A stretch of DNA of 64,000 nt from positions 38,240,488 to 38,304,487 of the forward strand of contig OZ024882.1 of the NCBI GenBank assembly GCA_964017185.1, written 5' to 3'. The position numbers and the translations under genes were made by a program. Within the stretch, counting starts at the first letter, position 1, and each line of letters begins with the position of its first letter. The notes beneath the pieces were generated by a model. The model was not told where the DNA came from and searched no databases. It saw nothing but the letters and a program-made list of their open reading frames with translations. Shown piece after piece: positions 34,286 to 45,289 of the stretch. The DNA comes from Rugalucina vietnamica (Eukaryota; Mollusca; Bivalvia; Lucinida; Lucinidae).

Positions 34286-35382
34286 TAGCTCACCTGAGCC
34301 GAAAGCTCAAAGGTGAGCTTATAGGATAGGTAGGTATCCGTTGTCCGTCCGTCGTCCGCAATTTCAAATGACATCTCCTCTGAAGCTGTGTGGCCAAAAC
34401 TTTTGATATTTGGCATAAAGCATCCACAGGAGGGGGGAGGGGACCAAAAATGTTGTTTTTTGTTCAGATCGGATAAGAACTCTGGTTGCCATGGCAACTT
34501 ATACGTCCCATAGACTTATAATGGAAAAAAGTGGAAATTGCAAATTTTTGCTTTCTCATTGGAGATATTTGAGTTTTATTTTTAGAGAAATGATTATTGA
34601 GTAGTGCTCTACGTTTCAGACGACCTTCATCCTGATCGCTTATTTTGATTGGTTGCTGGGACCCCAAAAAGGACATATTTTCGAAAAAATCTTTAAAAAT
34701 CTTCTCCTCAGAAACTGTTTGCTTTATGAAGCTGATACTTTGCATACATGTTCCTGGCATTAGCCTCTACAAAAAATGTTTTTTGTTCCAGTCAGATAAG
34801 AACTCTGGTTGCTATGGTAACTTTCAGTTTTCCATAGACTTATAATGGGAAAAGTGAAAATTTGCTATTTCTGCAGTCTCATTTTTGTTTTTAGAGAAAT
34901 GTTTATTGAGTAATGCACTATGTTTCAGATTACCTTCATCCTGATCGCTTATTTTGATTGGTTGCTGGGGCCCCAAAAAGGGCAAATTTTCGAAAGAAAT
35001 CTTTAAAAATCTTCTTCTCAGAAACTGTTTGCTTTATGAAGCTGATATTGCATACGTGTTTCTGGCATTAGCCTCTACAAAAATGTTTTTTGTTCCAGTC
35101 AGATAAGAACTCTGGTTGCTATGGCTACTTTCAGTTGTCATAGACTTATAATGGGGAAAAGTGAAAATTTGCTATTTCTGCAGTCTCATTGGAGATTTTG
35201 CAGAAATGTTTTTTTAGTAGTCCTCTATGTTACTTTTGCCCTAATACCTTATTTTGATTGATTGCTGGGGCCCCCAAAAAGGTAAATTTTCATTAATTAT
35301 TTGAGTATTAGAGGTCAAGTTTACTTTTTACATAGACCAACATGATCTTAGCTTAGGTGAACGATTTCAGGACCATTCTGGT
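34286..35382 (+). mobile_element. AGCTCACCTG-bounded repeat, copy 2
   Basis: The left end AGCTCACCTGAGC-CGAAA-GCTCAAAGGTGAGCT is itself a hairpin. The right end is TTAGGTGAACGATTTCAGGA followed by a GGACCATTCTGGTT word. The body is three to four diverged tandem units of about 270-300 bp (recurring TTCATCCTGATCGC, GGTTGCTGGGGCCCCAAAAA and AAGAACTCTGGTTGC). No coding capacity seen. Confidence 0.65.
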
Positions 35383-35599
35383 TTGATGTTTTGTCTTGCT
35401 TTTAAAACCTCATATTAAATGGGCTGTTTTATGGAGAGTGTGTGTGTTTTATATGGAGTGGACATTATGGGGGGGGGGGCTTTAAAATACAATGCGGGGC
35501 ATTGTCAAAGGGGGGGGGACTTTAAAAAAAAACATAAAGGGTGAGATTTCCTCCACTCCCCCCCCCCCCCCCTGGTCATAAATAATGACCGGTCCCTTA

Positions 35600-36573
35600 G
35601 GACACATTCAGCCATGCTTGACTCTAAGTTTTGTATTGTAGATTGCCGTTTTCTTAATGCAATCACGTCGGATACAATTAAAACGAGATTTTCAACTGGA
35701 AATATACCTAGTGCATATGAAACGGTAAATAATCAGAATATCGTGTTCAGCAACATGCTACTGGATTTAGCTTCCTTGTATTGTTGTGACAAAGAGTTGT
35801 AGTAGTCACCTCGGTCGTCCGTGATCTCGCATTCTCGTCCCCGTGCCCGTCACACTGCGTTAAAGTTTTTCAGAAGTCCGTAATTTGACCGTGGTGACCA
35901 GAAAGCATTCATACTCGGACCATAGGTACCCTGACTGTAGGATTGGCTTTTAATCTATGTCATCAGACCTACGGATCCATGTCCCTTGAATTTAAATGTG
36001 TATTATGTTTGGATTCAAAGTAACCTACCTAATTATTCTTTTATACGAGGAGCGTTCATAAAGTTCGCGGAAAGGTGCTGCCAAATTGTTGATTTAATGG
36101 AAAATTCACGCTCTGTGGATATGCTGTAAACTCTGAGTGTTTAAATTAACATATACACAAAATTTGAATAAAATCGGCTAAAAATTAAGCATTAAATCAT
36201 GTGCGTATCTAGGGTTACAGCAATAACACCGTTACAACAGTACAACGTCGTAACAATGTCATGCTATACGGGTATGCATCCTTCCCGCTGTTTGCTAGCT
36301 CTTATGCATTTTGGAGTCTATCTGGCATACGGCATCTAATTGTCAATTGTTTGTGTATAATGTGGTGAATTGTGCTGAAACTACAGCTCGATATATTGTG
36401 TATGTCATGAATTCTACTCTTTTCTATCACGACGATCATTTTCTACATTATGACGTTATTTGACGTTACGCTCCTTGAATCGACATTAACGCTTTTCTGG
36501 CCATCTATAAATCACGCATACTAATTGTAGATTGCCGTTTTCTTAATTTATTATCGTCCTATTCCTGCTCCTA
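35600..36573. other. Unrecognised flank with a mariner-like end
   Basis: No gene. At 36041 TACGAGGAGCGTTCATAAAG, preceded by TA and followed by TTCGCGG, resembles a mariner-type left TIR. No matching right end or transposase was found, so only a truncated copy can be present. A word TTGTAGATTGCCGTTTTCTT occurs at both 35635 and 36524. Confidence 0.4.
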
Positions 36574-37066
36574 GCAGTGCTTCATTCTTTTAATATCCGT
36601 TCAAAACACATAATTAATTTATTGAAGACCGTTGTATCCCGCGCATTTTAGGCATGCTCACTAAACAATATGGCCGTTTTACGCCTAAATGACGTCACAC
36701 GCTTAAATTAACCGCCAATATATTGAATTTTACTCACACAAACTTTAGTGAAAATAGCACGGTACAATTTCATATGCAACGTCATTATTAAACATCGACT
36801 TTTTGTAAAATATTTTCAAAGCACTGTTTCATTCTTTTAATATCCGTTCAAAACACATAATTAATTTATTGAAGACCGTTGTATCCCGCGCATTTTAGGC
36901 ATGCTCACTAAACAATATGGCCGTTTTACGCCTAAATGACGTCACACGCTTACATTAACCGCCAATATATTGAATTTTACTCACACAAAGTTTGGTGAAA
37001 ATAGCACGGTACAATTTCATATGCAACGTCATTATTTAACATCGACTTTTTGTAAATATTTTCAAA
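36574..37066 (+). repeat. 247-bp two-copy tandem duplication
   Basis: Units 36574-36820 and 36821-37066 are nearly identical. Each holds a CAATATGGCC word, a TGACGTCA (36690, 36937) and CGCATTTTAGGCATGC. The duplication must be recent given how few differences are visible. Confidence 0.9.
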
Positions 37067-37255
37067 AGTGTAACACCCCAGCCGGTATCTTGGCCCCCAC
37101 CAAGATGTATACTGTTTTGGTCTTTAAAATCTCATAAGCTGGTTGAAATGTTGTCAAATATTCAGAAAAACAGAAGTGTTTATGTGTTTTCGGCAAAAAA
37201 AATATCCATTTTTTGACTGGGAATAGGGGGTGAGATTTTAAAGACCAAAACATTA
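37067..37255 (-). repeat. GGGGGCCAAGATA-associated unit
   Basis: GGTATCTTGGCCCCCACC at 37081-37102 and the phrase AAACAGAAGTGTTTATG relate this to the palindrome units at 38740-39520. Confidence 0.55.
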
Positions 37256-37823
37256 TTTATTTTATACTTTACAGTGAAAACCAATGTATATCAAAACTTG
37301 ATAAAATTGGTATTTTCATTGATATGAAATTTCACTGATATCAAATCTCACTGATATCAAAAGTCACTAGTGACTGATATCAGCCTATATCTTCACTGTA
37401 ATGACGTCAGAATTTTTGGATTACTTCTGACGTTTCCATTTACTTGACGTCATTAAATATGTCTCACTTCACAAATTCAAACGCCTATAACTCCGTTATT
37501 TATGAACGAAAACATAAAGTGTGGGTATTCATTTTCTTAGTTAGAACGTAAGGAACAATGTGGTACCAAAATTATTCGTGTTTTCAAAAAATTTTTGGTT
37601 TTCGCATTTTCACCACCTGCTTTGTGAATAGGAAAATGCCCGTGTATTGTATAAAATAAAAAGAAAATTTGCTTTTTTTCGGCGAATACCAAATATATTT
37701 CATCTCGTGAGTTGAAAACATCAAAATTTTCACTCGTGCTGCGCACTCGTGAAAATTCTGATATTTTCAACTCACTCGATGAAATATATTTGGTATTCAC
37801 CTCAAAAAAGCAAATATCCTCTA
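37256..37823 (-). mobile_element. Beta MITE, copy 6
   Basis: Complete minus-strand copy with alpha module, middle, and CGAGTGCGCAGCACGAG-capped hairpin. TGACGTCA at 37402 and 37445. It is followed head-to-tail by copy 7. Confidence 0.85.
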
Positions 37824-38729
37824 TTTATTTCATACTTTACAGTGAAAACCAATGTATATCAAAACTTGATAAAATTGGTATTTTCATTGATATGAAATTT
37901 CACTGATATCAAATCTCACTGATATCAAAAGTCACTAGTGACTGATATCAGCCTATATCTTCACCGTAGATTTTGTTTGTTTGTTTGTTTGAGTTGATGC
38001 TTTACGTCCCAGTCAACAGCCAAGGTCATGTCGGGACGCTGCCTCCACTTTATGGGACTTTTACCCAAAATGAGGATGTCATGACATCCAACAAGTGCTT
38101 GAAATATAACAACCATCCAACCAAGCCATAAAGGCTTATTGGTGCAGATGATTTGACTTGAAACCACTTTTCCTGGCGAGCTCAGACCTGAGCAGTTAAC
38201 CAGTAATCAGGTAGTCAGTCAACAGTGAAACAAGCTTTGCCTGGAGGCACAAGCAGCCCATCTATTTCTCCAGGCCCCAATGGGCGGGGGCCCAATAGAT
38301 TTTGGATTACTTCTGACGTTTCCATTTACTTTCAACGTCATTAAATGTGTCTCACTTCAGAAATTCAAACGCCTATAACTCCGTTATTTATGAACGAAAA
38401 CATAAAGTGTGGGTTTTCATTTTCTTAGTAAACTTGACCTCTAATACTCAAATGATGAGGTAAGGTACCAAAATTATTTGTGTTTTCAAAAATTTTTGTT
38501 TTTCGCATTTTCACTGCATGCCTTGTACATTAGAAAATGCCAGTGTATTGTATAAAATAAAAAGAAAATTTGCTTTTTTTTTCGGTGAATACCAAATATA
38601 TTTCATCTCGTGAGTTGAAAACATAAAAATGTTCACTCGTGCTGCGCACTCGTGAAAATATTGATGTTTTCAACTCACACGATGAAATATATTTGGTATT
38701 CACCTCAAAAAAGCAAATATCCTCTATAT
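37824..38729 (-). mobile_element. Beta MITE, copy 7, with SINE insertion and a patch
   Basis: Same orientation as copy 6 and directly adjacent. A 321-bp retroposon sits at 37975-38295. Near 38427-38452 the expected bases are replaced by sequence identical to the complement of about 35298-35323. Confidence 0.8.
37975..38295 (-). mobile_element. SINE-like retroposon with (CAAA)n tail
   Basis: Flanked by perfect TAGATTTT duplications (37967-37974, 38296-38303). On the minus strand it ends TGACTGGGACGTAAAGCATC and a CAAACAAACAAA tail, a tail style shared with mollusc tRNA-SINEs and their partner LINEs. A tRNA-like head was not recognised, so it may be 5'-truncated or a different SINE family. Confidence 0.7.
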
Positions 38730-38737
38730 ATCTGGGT

Positions 38738-38798
38738 GGGGGGCCAAGATACCGCTGCGGTATCTTGGCCCCCACCCCCTAATCCTTGAAAAAAATTG

Positions 38799-38834
<36 letters not shown>

Positions 38835-39525
38835 AAAACTCATAAACACTTCTGTTTTTCTGATTGTTTAAACTTAATTTATTTTATTTTACTTCAATTA
38901 CACAGAAAGCTCATTGAACTTATATACGCGTTCTTGAAGGCGCAGATGTTGGCGTTATGTGGTCCTGATTGTTTGACAACAGTTTTACCAGCTGATGAGG
39001 TTTTTAAGATCAAAACTGTATACATATCTGGGTGGGGGACCAGATATACCGGCCGGGGTATCTTGGCCCCCACCCCTTTTCCTAGCCCAAAATGGAGAAG
39101 AAAGAAAAAATGCCGAAAACACATTAAAACTTTTTTTCCCGTTATTTGACAACAGTTCTACCAGCTAATGCCATGTATATGATCAAAACAGTATATAATC
39201 ATAGCGTGTCATAGGGATAATGTTTGAATTACTATATAATTCTATACTTTCTATACAGTATTAAGATGAAAGACAAGTTTTTTTTATCCTATCAGTCAAT
39301 TTCAGGTGAGGGCCAAGATACCACGGCCATGGTATCTTGGCCCCCACCCCCTTATATACTTGATCAAAGGGATAATATGTTTGAATATATATAATCCAAT
39401 TTGCTATATAATTCTATACTTTCATTAGTGTTGCAAAAAATTACAATTTGTATACAGGACAAGATTTTATCCTATCAGTCAAGTGGGGGCTAAGATGCCC
39501 TGGCCAGAGTATCTTGGCCCAAAGC
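38738..39525 (+). repeat. Units with GGGGGCCAAGATACC palindromes
   Basis: Four palindromes of the form GTGGGGGCCAAGATACC / GGTATCTTGGCCCCCAC occur near 38740, 39031, 39304 and 39482, separated by AT-rich spacers that resemble one another (CTATATAATTCTATACTTTC, ATCCTATCAGTCAA). Each can fold into a stem of about 17 bp with a tiny loop. A poly-T run is at 38800-38830. Confidence 0.75.
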
Positions 39526-40335
39526 CTCTTGCATAGTTGGACTTAGTATAATGGATAACATATTTGAATATAATCCAAATTGCCGCTATTATTTTTATAT
39601 CATCAATAGTGTATTTGAAACAATATCCAATTACTGTATAGGCAAGAAATTTTCTAACTCATAAGTCATTTATAGAATTTCATCATTAATACAGTCCCTG
39701 AGGGGTCATTCGTGTGCACGAGAGGTCCAAAGAAAATGTTTCCATAAATGGTTAGAGACATATCTGAGGTGCAAGAAAATCGAGGGTGATCGGCTGAAAT
39801 CATGGTGCGGTCCGAAAAATCCAAGATGGCCGCCAAGATGGCGGCCGATTTTCTTGAAAATGACTGTATACATAGAATTAGCTACCACAACATGCTTTTA
39901 TTTGGTTTTTGGACTCAAAATGATTATATTAGAAGAAAATAGATACAAATAGAATGTTTCATGTCATTTTATAATGGCTAAACATCAAAAATATTTTTCA
40001 GGGACCTGAAAACCATACAAAATTGGTCAAATTTTGATGACAATATGAGGATGGGGTACAACTGTTTCCTTCACTGTCACTCATTATCGATAAAATGCTT
40101 AGAAAACACCATTTAAACATTAATTAGTCATTAGGCTAAATGACTAAGTTCTTTAAAAGGCTTTATTCTGACCCTGATGTCTGATAAAAGTGCCTCAAAA
40201 GTGGGTGGGGTAAACAGACCTTTTCGATAAAAATAACCATTTAACTTAATTAAGTTGTCACAACTTGCTTCTTCTTAGTTATTTTGACATAAAATGTTTA
40301 TAATAGGTAAAAAGTGATACAAACATGCTCTATGC
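39526..40335 (+). repeat. Left arm of a long inverted repeat
   Basis: From about 39690 (CCCTGAGGGGTCATTCGTG) to 40330 this matches the complement of 43600-44255. It contains CCAAGATGGCCGCC followed by AAGATGGCGGCC at 39822-39846, and GTGGGTGGGGTAAAC near 40200. No coding sequence recognised. Confidence 0.75.
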
Positions 40336-40365
40336 AATTTAACACAATTTTGGTAAGAGAAATCC

Positions 40366-41070
40366 AAGATGGCCACCAAGATGGCAGCCGATTTTCTTGC
40401 AAATGGCTGTATACATCAAATTAGCAATCACAACATGATTTTTCTTGGTTTTTGGACTAAAAATAATTATATAAGAAGAGAAGAGATACAAACAAAAGGT
40501 TTCATGTCAGTTTATCATGGCTAAACATCAAAAATATTTTCAGGGGCTTGAACACTACACAACATTTGTCAAATTTTGATGAAAATATGAAGAAGTTGTA
40601 CAACTGTTAGCTTCACTATTACTCATTAATGATATAATGCTTTATTATGTTTAGAAAACACCTTTTAAACTTTGCTTAGACAGTACTTAACCTATATGAT
40701 TACTTTCTTTGAATGGATTTATTCTGATCTTGAATTCAGATAAGAGTGCCTTAAAAGTGGGTAGGGTAAACAAATCCTTTCATCAAAAATAAACTTTGAA
40801 CTTAATTAAGTTATCACAAATTGCTTCTACTTAGCTATTTGTACACAAAATATATAAAATGGATAAAAAGTATTACGTATAAATGCATGCTTTCAAGCCA
40901 CTTTACCCGTCCTTAACACTAAATATCTTAAATTTGTATCAGAAAAACGTACGTGATTTGTCCTATTTAATGTAAATTTCACTCAGTATTCAATTTGATA
41001 TTTTGCTTGAAGAATGCTTGTAAAGGGTCAGATGAAGGTTTGTTACCCCAAATTGTACAATTGTAAAGCC
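40366..41070 (+). repeat. Second, diverged copy of the arm
   Basis: A direct, more diverged repeat of 39815-40325 (CCAAGATGGCCACC, GATTTTCTTGCAAATGGC, AAAAGTGGGTAGGGTAAAC). Its right part also matches the complement of 28980-29370. Confidence 0.7.
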
Positions 41071-41073
41071 ATT

Positions 41074-42160
41074 TTAGCTTACCTGAGCCAAAGGCTTATC
41101 AAGTGAGCTTATAAGATAGCAAGACTCCATGATCCATCGTCGTCCGTCATAGACTTACATTGGGAAAACACAAGACCCATAGCTTCAATATTGTGTATGT
41201 AGCAATGTTTGGTAGTTCAAACAAATAAATATCTGCCATATTGGCTTATAATGGGAAAAATCTTCTCCAAAACCACTGAAGCTAGAGCTTGTCTATTCAG
41301 TATGTTACACTGTTTAGTGGTACCCTATATAAATCTTGCCAATCATGCCCCTGGGTCCACCGAGGGTCATTAGCCCCCATAGACTTACAGTAGGAAAGCC
41401 ATAAAAATCTTCCTCTCTGAAATCACAAAGTCCAGGGCTTTTATATTTTGTGTATAGCAGTGGATAGTAGTTCCCTTTATAAATCCTGCCAACTATGTCC
41501 CTTGGGTCTGTGATAGGCTTATAATAAGAAAAAGCATGAAAAAATCTTATTCTCTGAAACCGCAATACCCAAAGCAGGGATATCAAGTATGCAGCAAAAA
41601 TGAGACACAATCAAGCACATTGGGTCAAATTTGGCCCCATCCTGAGGTTATATATACTCCCATATTCTTACAATGGTTAAACACACAAAAACCTTCTCAG
41701 AAACCAGGACGCCTAGAGCTTTTATATTTTGTGTGAGGCAATGTTAAAGAATCCTATTTATAAGCCCTGCCAACCACGCCCCTGCAGTCCATTCAGACTA
41801 TGCCACAGGGGCCTCATTATCTGTCATTCATATGCTTATTATAGGAACCACAATCTTCTTCTCTGGAACTGCAAGGCTCAAAGCTATTATATTAAGTATA
41901 CAACCATCCTGTATGATGCTTTACGATACATAGATCCAGCAAATGTTGCCACTGGGTTTGAAAAAGACCCCACCTCGAGGGGACATTAGCTCCCATATAC
42001 CTACAACGAATAAAGTATACAAAAGCTTCTTCTAAAGCCATGAGCCTTAGAGCTTTTATATTGTTTTAGCAATCTTAAGCTCTTTGTTTATCTTGTCACC
42101 CGTGCTCCTTGGGCCCATAAGGTCACATCCCATGGTAGGGGTCATTAGCTCCCTTTAAAA
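41074..42160 (+). repeat. AGCTTACC-ended modular array, inverted pair of 27281-28318
   Basis: Starts TTTTAGCTTACCTGAGCC and continues as ~180-bp units (AGACTTACATTGGGAAAAC, ATCTTCTTCTCTG). It is the inverted counterpart of the array at 27281-28318, unit by unit. On the minus strand the units read CDFREEDFYGFP and similar. Confidence 0.7.
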
Positions 42161-43040
42161 AGGTACAAGTAGGTAATGATCAGGGCGCAATCAGAAAGAA
42201 ATTCAAAATTCTAAATACCAAGGCGGGAAAAAACTAAATTGACAATTCGGTACGAATACAAAGAGAACATATCCTTAACTGAGTGAGCAGCTATTTCCCA
42301 ATAGGCGGCCACACAGTTAACCGAACTTAACTAAAACTATGAAAACGTACAAAAGGTTCTAACAGCACAGAAATTTGACTACAAAACACAAAATAAATAG
42401 AACCACAACAGAAGTATAGCCTTGGAAAGATCAGATATATAAAATTCCTTGGGGGGGGGGGGGCGGGAGAGGGGTTTAAATCGATTTTATAGAGCTCTAA
42501 CCTCACCCTCATATTCTGCAGTAGTTCACAACATTTAGTTAGTTGTTTGGCCCTCACAGTGAATTTCTAACTAGTCAATGAATCATCAAGGACAAACAAA
42601 TAAATCATAATAACCACCATGATGAATAAAAGACGAGGACCCATATATTCAGTTAGCTGTGAGACGATGGGGATCCCTAGGCGCCATATAACTTACTGAA
42701 ATCTGGAACAAAAGAAAAACACCACTTAAACCCCTGTGGGCCAAGCAACAGACAAGAAGCTCTGGCCCCAACCAACTAAAATGAATAGCTTTATGTCGGG
42801 GCCATCATCAGTCATCAGAGTCTGACGCCCAACCCACCAGCATGCAAATAAAGAAGGTGGCATAGTTATCAAACCATGATTGGGTTAAAAACTTAGCATG
42901 CAGACTGTCGTATAACATTTAAGTTATAACATTTACTTGTGTAACGTGTAATGATTTTTCTGAACTGAAAACTGTCAAGATCAGGTGAGCCTCCTCTGGT
43001 CTTACTCATACATGAATAGTTGTAGACGGAATATTTCCAT
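42161..43040 (-). repeat. R repeat, copy 3, with flanking fragment
   Basis: 42165-42330 matches 10190-10320 and 26440-27290; 42440-43035 matches R copies 1 and 2. A G run of about 12 lies at 42451-42462. Confidence 0.65.
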
Positions 43041-43360
43041 GTCCAGCGGTGCACCGATAGACCTCTCCACACGGAAGTGGAGTGAGGTCACAAAATGTAT
43101 CGGAATGCAGGTCAGCCAGCTGATCTAGAATAGTGGGTGACAGTAAAGTAAAAGGCCCTGCTCATTGTTTTGTATTATGTCATCACAATTTGACAGTTTC
43201 CTGACATTTTTCTGGTCTGTATCATAGTTTGGTGTTTTGTGAGGCAAAGATGGCATATAAAGCATGTATTTATCCTATCTTCCTTACTATTAAAAATATA
43301 GTATCCAAAATACTAAGCAGACGCAAGTTGTAATATCTAGCTGAAATTAAATAGTCATTG
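43041..43360. other. Unrecognised sequence with a small palindrome
   Basis: A stem-loop is formed by GACCTCTCCAC and GTGGAGTGAGGTC near 43058-43090, flanked by CGATA/TATCG. Otherwise nothing recognised. Confidence 0.4.
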
Positions 43361-44255
43361 TTTGTAAAAAGGTGTGCTTACCCCACCCACTTTTAAGGCA
43401 AAGCAAAACCAGAATAGATGTATTCAAAGACCTTAATTATTAAGGCATCTTTACCATTTAATTTTGAGAAAGCTTTGATCAAGCAAAAGATGAAATTAAA
43501 GGAAAATGTTGCACACATTTGTCATATTTTCATTAAAATGTGACACATTTTGGACATTATTCTGATCCTGGTCTAAGATGTTTGGCGTAAAGTTCGGGTA
43601 AAATTGCATGAACACATGTATTTGTATCACTTTTTATCTATTTTAAATATTTTATGTCAAAATAACTAATTAGAAGCAAGTTGTGACAACTTAATTAAGC
43701 TAAATGGTTATTTTTGTCGAAAGGGTCTGTTTACCCCACCCACTTTTGAGGCACTTTTATCAGACATCAGGGTCAGAATAAAGCCATTTGAAGAACTTAA
43801 TGATTTAGCCTAACGACTAATTAAAGTTTAAATGGTGTTTTCTAAGCATTATATCAATTTTGAGTGACAGTGAAGGAAACAGTTGTACCCCATTCTCATA
43901 TTTTCATCAAAATTTGACCAATTTTCTATGGTTTTCAGGCCCCTGAAAAATATTTTTGATGTTTAGCCATTACAAAATGGCATGAAACATTCTATTTGTA
44001 TCTATTCTTTTCTAATATAATGATTTTGATTCCAAAAATGAAATAAAAGCATGTTGTGGTAGCTAATTTTATGTATACAGTCATTTTCAAGAAAATCGGC
44101 CGCCATCTTGGCGGCCATCTTGGATTTCTCGGACCGCACCATGATTTCAGCCGATCACCCTCAATTTTCTTGCACCTCAGATATGTCTAACTATTTATGG
44201 AAAAATTTCCTCTGGACCTCTCGTGCACACGAATGACCCCTCAGGGACTGGAGTA
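43361..44255 (-). repeat. Right arm of the long inverted repeat
   Basis: Complement of 39690-40330 with high similarity between 43600 and 44255. It contains CGGCCGCCATCTTGGCGGCC near 44098 and ends at CCCTCAGGGACTG, the mirror of 39696. The first part (43361-43600) is a further diverged piece of the same unit. Confidence 0.75.
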
Positions 44256-44535
44256 CATATATATATAGTCGAAATTGCTATATGATTCTCAACTTTCATT
44301 AGTATTAACAAATGGCCATTAATATGCACAATTGTTTTATTTCAGGTGGGGGCCAAGATACCCGCGGGCAGCTTGATCCCCGGGGGCCAAGATATCCCAG
44401 CCTGTTTATCTTGGCTCCCGGGGGTCAAGATACCCAGGGTGGGGGCCAAGATATCCCCGGAAATTTTGGCCCGCGATACTGCCCGCGGGTATCTTAGCCC
44501 CCCGGGGGCCAAGCTGCCGAGGGGCCAAGATAAAA
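44256..44535 (+). repeat. Clustered GGGGGCCAAGATA palindromes
   Basis: At least five GGGGGCCAAGATA-type words in both orientations. An outer pair (CCAAGATACCCGCGGGCAG near 44352 and CTGCCCGCGGGTATCTTAG near 44483) encloses inner CCCGGGGGCCAAGATA pairs. The preceding AT-rich spacer matches the 39390-39470 spacer, so this is the mirrored end of the inverted region. Confidence 0.75.
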
Positions 44536-44773
44536 TGATACACCGGTAATCGTGATGCATGGTTTCCATAGCAACCGTTGTTAAATAGTAGTCATGCCCG
44601 AGCAGCAAAATTGTACAAATTATGTTTGTCTATCTAACTGTACGAGTTTATTTAAGCTAATTATTTATAAAATGAGGACATGACGGCACTTTTCCGAGAA
44701 CTTCGTACTGTCAATGGACAAAGTAGTCGTGGTTTTACCATATATGGGTACGGTGGCCTTGTGACCTTGAATA

Positions 44774-45198
44774 TAGGGATCAACCATGGTTTTCAGTGTT
44801 CAAACATTCGATGGATCACGAAGAAGGTGTTTGAACACAAGGCCGCAGGCCGCGTGTTCAAACACCTTCCGAGTGATCCAGCGAATGTTTGAACACTGAA
44901 ACAAACCATGGTTGATCGCTATTCTTGCATTTTCACTCCAATCCACTTAAAATCTCTTGAAAATAACATTAACAACGTAAAAACGCACCGAAAACCGCGG
45001 AGCTTCTTCAACGTCGGCAATTTTGTTTCTATGAAATACATGACGTCACGTCACTTTGACCAATGACGTCGGCCAAAACCCATGTTCAAACGGCACGTGA
45101 ATTTCATGATTTGAACATGGGTTTTGCGGTTTGAACACGGCTTTCGACCAATCAAAAACGGCTTCAAATAGCTATGCGCATAGATAGCTATGCAAGAA
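44774..45198 (+). mobile_element. Epsilon MITE, copy 3
   Basis: 425 bp, flanked by TA (44772-44773, 45199-45200). The long stem with the GGCCGCAGGCC core is well preserved. In the promoter/exon block TGACGTCA (45041-45048) remains but the ATG and the donor have both changed. Confidence 0.88.
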
Positions 45199-45289
45199 TA
45201 CCTACATGTACTTACATTAGCAGAAACTTACATTAGCAGAATAGCTCTTGTCTGGATTGTGTATCCTCTTGTCCGCCATTTTGGTTCAC

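Larger units (their letters stand above)
33548..35596 (+). mobile_element. 2-kb TIR transposon with TTA target duplication
   Basis: Inverted ends GGGACTGGTCATCATTTAT and the complement of GGGACCGGTCATTATTTAT continue into G-rich GGGGGAGTGGAGGAAAT. TTA flanks both sides (33545-33547, 35597-35599). Inside are G- and A-rich stretches, an acidic ORF, and a later AGCTCACC element (34286-35382). This GGGACYGGTCATTATTTAT end is a type I associate with widespread invertebrate DNA transposons, but I do not name the superfamily. Confidence 0.7.
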
